Below are positions 56,879-64,000 of a stretch of 64,000 bases of DNA, piece after piece. Position numbers and translations under genes: made by a program. The notes under the pieces are model-generated. The model did no database searches and was not told where the DNA came from. It saw only the letters and a list, made by a program, of their open reading frames with translations. Numbering within the stretch: position 1 is the stretch's first letter; every line of letters starts with the position of its first letter. Where the stretch lies: NCBI GenBank assembly GCA_900312665.1, contig ONZQ02000015.1, forward strand, positions 930,001 to 994,000, given 5' to 3'. The stretch is from Cephalotrichum gorgonifer (taxonomy: Eukaryota; Ascomycota; Sordariomycetes; Microascales; Microascaceae).

Positions 56879-57188
56879 CTAGCACTTGCATACGCAGTAG
56901 CCGTATGGCCCAGCGTTCCCGCTTGCCTTGCACTACATGACGTTAGCTCTCTTTACTCGCCTCGTGTCTTGCCCATGACGAATCTGCTGCAAGAGGAGGG
57001 GGGGAGGGGTGAGAAAAGGTGAAGCGTACGTAGGAGTTGATACAGTAATGTGGGATAGTAGTCCCGCTGCATTGGTATTTGCAGTCATTCACGGCAACAT
57101 TGCACGAGAGGGCGCGAGGCTGGAGAGACGGAGGGGCAGCCAGCACAGCGGTGACGGACGCGAGGAGGGTGACGAGAGAGAGCTGCAT
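56879..57188 (-). CDS. Secreted cysteine-rich peptide, defensin-like (CS-alpha-beta pattern)
   Basis: There are two exons, 57188-57030 and 56932-56879, separated by a 97-base intron (donor GTACGC, GCTAAC close before the ATGTAG acceptor). The phase is 0 and the product has 70 residues. Residues 1 to about 18 (MQLSLVTLLASVTAVLAA) are a signal peptide. The remaining chain has eight cysteines. The second and third are spaced C-x3-C, and the chain ends G-x-C-x-C-x-C, with the stop right after the last Cys. C-x3-C paired with C-x-C is the skeleton of cysteine-stabilised alpha-beta peptides such as fungal defensins. The last three cysteines are on the short second exon, so a reading without the intron gives a meaningless tail. 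The activity may be antimicrobial, effector-like or other; only the scaffold is supported. Confidence 0.7.
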
Positions 57189-59411
57189 TTTAGCGGTCCT
57201 GCTGTCTGAGGGTCTGATTTGGAAGAGCTCGGACTGGATATCGAGGGTAGACGTTGTGGTTGAAGGGTTGAGGTTGAATCTTGGAGAACTTGAAGATGGA
57301 TCCTAAGAAACACCACCGGGCGTCTGCCCTTTCTTATACTGAATCCTCCCTCTACTCTATTGCTTCTTTTGCCCTCCGCGCGTTATTAGTCCTGCGAAGA
57401 ATCCCCTCGCATAAGCGGGCGGCCGGTCGTGTAGTCTCTCCGCTTATGAAGCTCCAAGCTCTCTCAAGTCTCGTAAATCACCCTTTGCGCGCGGAGGAGG
57501 CTGTCTTGTCGCCTACATTCTCCGGCACGTACGAGCCGTATTACTTGACTTCCATCTCGCTCCCTGGTGCACGAAACCTGGATGAGGCAAAGTTTGGCTT
57601 GGCTCAAATTCAGCCTGATGTATACTACTAGCGAGCTAAGCCTGTCCCGGGTCTGCTGTGTAGCCCGCGAGGAAATCCGTCCGAGTTAAGTGATGGGATC
57701 GAATATCGTACCCGCAAAAAGCTTAGCGGTGATGTGTAATTAGTTATTATTCACGGCTCGGTTTTTCCGTGGAGTAGGTAAATGCTACTCTAGTTCCCAG
57801 TCTTGCTATGCATTTAATTGGAGACCGGGGTACTGTGGCTTTTGTCACGGTTGCATTGCATCTTTTTTACGGCTGGGTTTATCCGTTGAGGAGGTAAAAT
57901 GCAACTCTGGTTCCCCGTCTTACTTTTGCTATTGAAGAGCTGGGGAGCTGAAGTACCGTCGAGCCGTTGTTGACAGGGCGTCAATATTTCTAGACTTTTT
58001 CCTTTCCAGGTCCGGAGCGAGAGGCTTCTCCGTTTGAGGAATTATTGGGTACAGTAGAGTATTTGGCTTGTGGAATCCGCCTACCTCTGGCGACTTCGAT
58101 ATCCTTGCCGGCTTTATTTAGAGAAGTCGGCGGTTTGGCCCCTTCAATATCGACCTGGGCCCGTTCCTAGAAACTGAACTACTGGTTACTGACAGGGAAT
58201 ACCCTACTCTCTCAAGCGTGTGCCAATGTCTTCCTATGGCGCATCTAACTCCCCCAAGCTGATAGTATAGTTGATATTGGTTGGAATTTGGGCAAACTCC
58301 TCTTCAATACAGTCACCCTGGCTAACCCAGGTGTAGAAGTGATAGGCATTGGTACGTACCAGCTTCTCCTAGACTTTACTAAGTAGAATCTAAGAATAAA
58401 AGATAAGGATTAAGTTTATCTAGCAACAAGGTAAATATTCCCTTGGTATTATAGACTATGCAACGTATATAGGTCCACTATGTACCCTTGGCAGGACGTA
58501 GCAGAGATCAATCGTCCTGACATCTTGACAGAGTTTGGGGTTCAAGTTACATTCTTAGAGTAGTCACATGACCACGGTTCTATTCTCCTTCACCAGTTTG
58601 AAGGTAAGCATCAAGGCTAAGTCACCAAACATCCTGCAAACCCGATCCATCACGATACTGCTAAAATGTAAAGCCACCTGCGTTTTCGCCCGTTGCTTCC
58701 GCGAAGTCACTTCCGCATACCAAAATCAATTCGTAAGTGTCCTTCCCTTCCATACATCTGTGATGGTTTCGCTTAAAATGTGACCAGTATAATATAACAC
58801 CAATTCACCTTCCCCACATATCCTGTCAAACAAAAACATTTGCGAAGAGGACTACTACACATACACCTGCGGCTGCAGGCGCGAAGGCGAATTCCGCCAA
58901 TGTGAGGCGAGACGCAACGCTAGAACCAATATGCGGTGTGCTGAGGTCACAGGGAAGGACCTCAAGGGCCAAAATCCCTGTCCCGACCACTTGGTGTCGG
59001 AAGACGAGGACGGGGAGGAGGACAGGGGTGGCGAGGCACACAACCAGGACGCCTAGGGTAAGGATTTCGCTCTACATCTTTTCTTACTTGGAACTCATCG
59101 AAGATACATATCAATGCAGGCATGAGGTTAGGCATTCGTGAGCTTGGGGGTCATGGGTTAGTTAGCGAGTGCACGGTTTTATCATTATATATACACTAAA
59201 GAACAGTGACTCAAGCATCAAGACGGCCCATTAATTCGAAGGGTGGTGGCAACGTGTGCGGATGAGGCGTTAACACATTATTTGTCATGATTCAGAACCC
59301 TTCTTTCACACTTTTCCGCATGGGACGATGCCAGTCCAGACTGTACTCCTCCATGGTGTCGTCCAAGGGCCTCCTCGTCGCCGACGAGAACATGCCTAAA
59401 ATGTTGAGCGC
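57189..59411. other. Intergenic, about 2.2 kb, containing a tandem duplication
   Basis: No gene is supported. A diverged tandem repeat lies at 57753-57960 (listed separately). The part around 58370-58460 is AT-rich. A short minus-strand frame at 58826-59041 is hydrophobic but has no ATG start and no relatives that I recognise. Confidence 0.5.
57753..57960. repeat. Two diverged tandem units of about 90 bases
   Basis: Unit one (57753-57840) and unit two (57869-57960) start ACGGCTCGGTTTTTCCGT and ACGGCTGGGTTTATCCGT and stay alignable through GGAGGTAAA, ACTCT.GTTCCC and the GGGG segment. Each begins with a small stem (ACGG...CCGT). The units are offset by 116 bases. There is no coding frame; the origin is unknown. 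Confidence 0.5.
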
Positions 59412-60476
59412 TCACGAATCGCCCCATTCCGCAAGTAGCTGTCCCACAGCATCGCATACCTTAATATGCTCCAAGAACGCCTCCCTCGGCAGCAGATTAC
59501 CCCACGCGGCCGCGCGCCGGGCAGCCGCCTTGGACATAGCCCACGTTGCCACGGCCCTCCCATACGGTCGGCGATATCGCACGACATCGCACCCCATACA
59601 CATATGCCCCCTATCCGGCCCCGTCTCCGTCAGCCGAGGGATGCGGATGGCCGTCTCTCGATCATAGTCGGTCCCTCCAAAGAGAATCCACGGCTCAGGG
59701 GGCCAATAAGGGCCCGTAGGTTCCAGCGAGGCTTCGCGGAAACGCGCGAAGATCTCCTGCTCCCACCGGGGGATCTGGTCCGCGGGGACCCTGAATCTAG
59801 GCAGGTTCTTGGCCGCGTTCTCAAGCGAGCCGTAGGCCTCATCTATGGATAGACGCTTGGCTTCTCTGACGCAGTAGAGGCCGCTGCCGGGGTTGTCCTT
59901 GGCCGCGCCGTCGCCGGCTTTCGGCAGATCGTACATGGCCGGGATGGACGCGAAGTGGCGGTCCTTCAAACCGAAGCACCTCCGAGCGTAGCCCAGATAT
60001 ACCACAATCAGTCCCCAGTCGTGGTGCAGGCATCTATAGCAGACACGCTCGCACGTCGGCAGGTATAGGAACCAGCCGAGGCCAAGGCAGGAGACGCACC
60101 TGTCGTCTCGGAGGGCCCGGTGGACGCGGGAGGCGGGGTATTCCTCCAATATCCGGGTCCTCAGCCCGAGGGCGGTCAGGGCTTCTGGGACGTAGGCCAT
60201 CATGTCCTTGTAGGCTGGTAGGTTCTCCACGACTGTCTTTGCTCGCAGACAGACGCGGGAGAGGCGAGATAGGGATTGGAAGTCTAGGGGGGCGAGGGCG
60301 AGGAGGAGGAGTTCGGTGGGGAGGAGGTCAAGGTGGCCGAGGGATGAGGCGGTTGAGTCACGCCGGATGGCGGATGGCTTTGCCGCGGGGATGTTGCGGA
60401 TGACTCCTTTGAAGTCATCGTCGGGGACGGTGAGCTTTTGAATTAGCTCCTCGGAGAAGGTCCGTTCTGCGGGCAT
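59412..60476 (-). CDS. F-box domain protein
   Basis: This single-exon gene encodes 354 residues. The F-box is at about residues 48-92 (LDLLPTELLLLALAPLDFQSL, then SRLSRVCLRAKTVV), the surface that binds Skp1 in SCF ubiquitin ligases. Downstream there is no WD40 or LRR repeat. Instead there is a Cys-rich patch, CVSCLGLG..CERVCYRCLH, that resembles a small zinc-binding knuckle, and later HMCMGCDVV. This arrangement is common in lineage-expanded fungal F-box proteins with unknown substrates. The frame is intact. No neighbouring gene suggests a target. Confidence 0.8.
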   Translation of the reverse strand: MPAERTFSEELIQKLTVPDDDFKGVIRNIPAAKPSAIRRDSTASSLGHLDLLPTELLLLALAPLDFQSLSRLSRVCLRAKTVVENLPAYKDMMAYVPEALTALGLRTRILEEYPASRVHRALRDDRCVSCLGLGWFLYLPTCERVCYRCLHHDWGLIVVYLGYARRCFGLKDRHFASIPAMYDLPKAGDGAAKDNPGSGLYCVREAKRLSIDEAYGSLENAAKNLPRFRVPADQIPRWEQEIFARFREASLEPTGPYWPPEPWILFGGTDYDRETAIRIPRLTETGPDRGHMCMGCDVVRYRRPYGRAVATWAMSKAAARRAAAWGNLLPREAFLEHIKVCDAVGQLLAEWGDS

Positions 60477-61005
60477 TGTCGCGAGTTGAGAGGGTCAAGA
60501 GAAAAGAGGTGAAATTCGCGTCGCCAACGTTGGAGAGCGGCAGATGTTCAAGGGTAAGGTGGGAAGTTTGCGCTGAGGTTATGAAATAAAGGTATTAAAA
60601 GAGCAGTTTCAGAATAGGCACGGTGGCGGTGCTGCGTCAAGTCCATATGTAGTAAGCTCCAAATGCGGGGCGCAAGCACTTTGCTACTATTTCCGGACAC
60701 AGTGTGTCGATGGTAGTTCAAAGTCGACTAAATGTATGGATGAGAGTAAGCCGAGGAATTATGCGCCGCACCTTGGACAAGTAGTTTCGATCATCTAGAA
60801 TGTAGAGTGGCCCCCAAGTGCCCCTTACCCGCAGCTTATCTGGTAATACTTCTATATTAAGTGTCACGAGGAGTCTGTGAAGCGATTTATAACATCTTGC
60901 CAGGGTAGCCTTGATTAATCTTTATAATTACCATTATCTCAAGTCCCCCTTATCCACATATGTTGATACACCTGATTTCAGGACTACTAACTAGCCCCGA
61001 AAAAA
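60477..61005. other. Intergenic, F-box promoter and glucoamylase 3' flank
   Basis: Nothing recognisable. Confidence 0.5.
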
Positions 61006-63222
61006 TCAGTTCTGCCAGGCCCCACCAGTCTCGCCGGTGCTGTTGCACTCGTCGCTGGCCTCGTACTCCCTCTCGGGGCCGGCCTCCTCGATGATGGTGC
61101 CGTCCTCCTTGACCTTGACGAAGTGGTACTTGAAGCTCGCGCCGGCGGGGACGGCGACCTTGAAGCTCCAGAGCGGGTTCTCGGCGGTGTAGTTGTCAGC
61201 CGAGAGCGGCTTGGCCTGGCTGATGTCGCCGTTGCCGAGCTCCTCGATGTCGCCAACGACCACGATGCTGTCGCCCCAGACGGTCTCGATGAGCACGTTG
61301 AAGGTCACGCGCGAGAGGCACACGGTGGAGGTGGGCTCAGGGATGCTGGAGGTGATAGTCTCGTCGCCGCCGGGGGTCTGGCTAGGGGGGAAGGTGGTCT
61401 TGGTGGCCTCGACGTAGGCGCCGTTGGCCGTAGTGGCCTTGCAGTGGCAGGGTACCTTGGGCTTCTTGGCGAGCCAGCCGAAGTCGGGGCTGCGCACGTT
61501 GTTGCGAGCGGCGGCGGCGGTGAGGAACGAGGCGTACGACCAGGTGAGGTCGCGGGCGCTGAGGGGCTTGCCGGTCGCCTTGTCGAACTGCTCGGCCAAT
61601 GAGCCGTTGGACTGCATGTAGGTGCTAACGACGTTGACGAAGCCGTCGGCGTAGGTGCCGACCGCGCTAGTAATGGCCTCGTAGTCCGCAGTCCCGGCCT
61701 TGTACTCCTGCACCTTGACGCCCTCAACGAGGTCGGTGAAGAAGGGGAGAGAGGTGGGGGTGACGGTCAGGGAGCCCTGGGCCTCCCAGACGTTGAGGGC
61801 GTCGTAGAGCTGCTCGGCCGACGCGAGGGTGATGAGGTACCACGGGTTGCCCTCGTAGTAGATGTCCTCGATGTATCGGCCGACACCGACGGCAGTGCCG
61901 GCGGGGGCGGCAGCGTTGATGGGCCACTCGCGGAAGGTGTCGACGACGGCCTTGTGGTTGGCGAGAGCCTTGTCACTGCAGGGCTGGAAGGTGTGGGCGT
62001 CGCAGCCTAGGCGGGGGTCGTACGAATGGATAGAGCCGAGGATGCTGTTGCCGTCCTTGCCAGTGCGGTCGACGTTCGTCTCGACTGGGTATGGAGGTTA
62101 GTTTGGATGTAAACGCATGGGGCACACGGCAAAGGGAGGGAGGGATGAAGAATGCGGGCTTACTGTTGGAGACGATGTAGCCGTCCTCATTCCAGTACGA
62201 CTGCAGGAAGCACAGAATCTGGGGCGCGATCTCGTCGCAGGCCTTGCAGGTGGTCTTGAGGGCGGCGGCGACCTCGCTTCCCTCAACGAGGGCACGGTAC
62301 TGAGCGATGGTGGTGAAGAACGACGCACCCTTGACCTCCTCCCAAAGATCGAAGCCGGTCTCGTTCCTGTCCTCTGGGGTTAGCTTGTTTTGCTCCGATA
62401 TCACCCTTCATGTCACGGTGGTGTGGGGCTTTAAGTTAACGAAAAACTACCGTACCAGTACTGCGCGGTGTAAGCCAGATCGTTGCGGACGACAGGCCAC
62501 ACAATCTCCTGCGCCGTAGCGGGGTACCCGTTGGCGATCAGCCACTTTGCGTAGCTCATGCCGGCGATGGCGCGGAGAGGGGGTCCATCGTGTTGAGGAC
62601 GGCCTGTACCAAATCAAGTCAGCATTAACCATCCCACTCACGGGAAACGATCACAACCTCGGAGATTCTGTTCTCGTTAGGAGGATGAGACTTACCCCAC
62701 GCGCCGGTGAACTGCGTCGCATCAGCATGGAACTTGGCCTCGCCGAGCCCGCTCCCGTCCAGGAGACCACCCGAAGGGTTCGAGACGGCCTGGAGCTTCG
62801 CCTGGGAGATGATGTACTCCTCGATCTTCTTCTGCAGGGCCGGATCGTAGTCGTGCGAGGCAAAGTACTCCGTCAGGGTCTTGAAGACCAAGGCGCTGTC
62901 GCGGGTCCAGGTGAAGAAGTCTGGAAAAGTGTTAGTGGGTGGCACATGCGAGGGCACGATATTGGAATAGGATGCGTAAGGCTGGGGCGTATGGAAGGTT
63001 GATCGACGTACAGTCCGGATCGGCAGTGGAGGGAGACGCAATGACGTAGCCAGCGGCGGCACCGGCGGCGTTGCACCCGTCCGCGCCAATGTTGCACAGG
63101 AGCTGCTCGAGGGCAATGGCGCTCTCGGCCTCGATGTAGTCATCAACAGACGTCAGGCCCGTGGGGATGGCGGTAGCCTGGAGGGCGCCCAGGAAGAAGG
63201 CGACGGCGGTGGTGGCACGCAT
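61006..63222 (-). CDS. glaA: Glucoamylase (GH15) with C-terminal CBM20 module
   Basis: There are five exons: 63222-63012, 62920-62696, 62603-62456, 62366-62164 and 62084-61006. All phases agree and give 621 residues. A signal peptide (MRATTAVAFFLGALQATA) precedes the catalytic (alpha/alpha)6 barrel, which has YFFTWTRDSALVFKTL, GRPQHDGP(P)LRA, YWNETGFDLWEEV with general acid Glu204, and SNGSLAEQF with base Glu427. It releases glucose from starch chain ends outside the cell. A short Thr/Pro-rich linker leads to a CBM20 starch-binding module (about 520-621) with PLWSFKVAVPAGASFKYHF. The two tryptophans that form starch site 1 in Aspergillus niger appear to be Gly and Glu here (LGNGD and TIIEE). 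CTGGGG and GTGGGG upstream are possible CreA repressor sites. Confidence 0.93.
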
Positions 63223-64000
63223 GGTGATGGTGTGTGGGGAAGCTAGAACAGCCCTGGTCTTAAACGAGTGACGTGATGGGTGATGGGGAGGAGTAGAGTA
63301 GGAGGAATAAACTGGGGCGATCGTCAGTATTTATCCTCGATTTGGGGACTGGCACGTGGTGGGTGCGAACGCGTGGAGTCGCTCTCTTTGTGCTACCCAT
63401 AGGGTGGGCGGTTGCAAGTATCCGCGCTGGCCAAGATTGGATAGGGCCGGAGTGTGCTGCCCGAGTAGGATAGGGCCGCAGAGGGCTGGCGCTCGTGATG
63501 GGTGGAAAGCTTTACACTATCGTCTCATTTCGGCCAGTTGGGACATTACCCCGAATGTAGCCGCGAGCTATTGAAGACGGCTTAAGAGAGCCTGTGTACC
63601 TGCATGAATCCGATATGGCGAAGTGCATGAAGAGCGTGCACTTGGCGGAGGGTCGCCAATTGCAAAGGCGGGTGGAGAGAGAGGCGGAGCTGTTTTCTTG
63701 TTGTGCTATTGAAGTGGGGACCTATATCGAAGCACATGGGGATACGACGCACAACAGGTGGTACTCGGCGGTAATACCGGGGCACGACGAACGATGTAAC
63801 CTGAGGCCCCAGAGGGCCAACAAGGTGGCGTGGAGCCCCCAGTCTTCATTGATCTTAGATGCTCTGCTATCCTCCACTATGAGCGCTAAAAGTCGATCCG
63901 TGCCACACGTCAATTTCCCCCACTCGGCATTTCAGGGGCTACGCGGGGAACCTTCATAGTGTCGGGAGGGCCGGACCTGTTCAGATGGTGGACTAGACAG
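63223..64000. other. Glucoamylase promoter region and window end
   Basis: No gene is recognised. A TATTTAT box lies at about 63330, roughly 110 bases upstream of the glucoamylase start. CTGGGG near 63313 and GTGGGG near 63233 fit the CreA consensus. The rest shows nothing identifiable. Confidence 0.5.

Noticed and set aside
58826..59041. Hydrophobic 71-codon frame on the minus strand
   Set aside because: Starts without ATG, has no recognisable family and no splice partners; could be a remnant but cannot be supported.
1..64000. CRISPR arrays, operons, bacterial ribosome binding sites
   Set aside because: The window is eukaryotic (spliced genes, nuclear tRNAs); no regularly spaced direct repeats were seen.

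Overview
The window is nuclear DNA of a filamentous ascomycete (Pezizomycotina, most likely Sordariomycetes; the species cannot be named from the sequence). The evidence is short introns of about 55 to 150 bases with GTAAGT/GTATGT/GTACGT donors and CTAAC-type branch sites, families largely confined to filamentous fungi (HET domain, Zn2Cys6 regulator, PTH11-like rhodopsin-fold receptors, NRPS-like reductase, AA9 monooxygenase, HRXXH zincophore-type antigen), monocistronic genes on both strands, and a tRNA-Arg with an intron next to the anticodon.

Layout. 1-6.3 kb: a secreted HRXXH (Asp f 2/PRA1-like) protein with two CAAGGT motifs in its promoter, then a junction where an SDR fragment and a C-terminally truncated GMC oxidoreductase meet tail to tail. 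7.3-11 kb: a quinone-reductase-type MDR and a four-exon membrane protein with a large glycosylated ectodomain. 11-17.6 kb: a gene-poor stretch with an AT-rich repeat-like island. 17.6-19.1 kb: rhodopsin-fold receptor 1. 21.3 kb: tRNA-Glu. 21.8-30.2 kb: a compact three-gene group made of an adenylation-thiolation-reductase enzyme carrying a complete gluconokinase domain at its C-terminus, a divergent aldo-keto reductase, and a Zn2Cys6 regulator; a perfect CGG-N9-CCG palindrome lies in the shared promoter. 30.7 kb: tRNA-Asn. 33-34.4 kb: rhodopsin-fold receptor 2, a paralogue of the first with matching introns. 35-38.4 kb: a HET-domain protein and an aquaglyceroporin-like channel with NLA in place of the second NPA. 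39.6-40.8 kb: a multiply frameshifted pseudogene. 42-47.5 kb: an Old Yellow Enzyme, a PRISE/SirQ-like reductase and an AA9 lytic polysaccharide monooxygenase. 47.9-53.9 kb: a PNP/UDP-phosphorylase-domain protein, a small secreted protein, tRNA-Arg(ACG) with an intron, and a class I disulfide oxidoreductase. 54.7-57.2 kb: a frameshifted hypothetical locus, a GST and a two-exon secreted peptide with a defensin-like (CS-alpha-beta) cysteine pattern. 59.4-63.2 kb: an F-box protein and a five-exon GH15 glucoamylase whose CBM20 module appears to have lost both site-1 tryptophans.

How the genes fit together. Most genes look like independent accessory functions: carbohydrate degradation, redox and detoxification, sensing, and self/non-self recognition. 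The exception is 21.8-30.2 kb, where an acid-activating reductase, an aldehyde/ketone reductase and a local regulator could form a small biosynthetic cluster. The kinase fused to the reductase is the strongest candidate for something undescribed. Splice models were built by hand from donor, acceptor, phase and reading-frame continuity; no search or alignment was run, and family assignments rest on recognised motifs.
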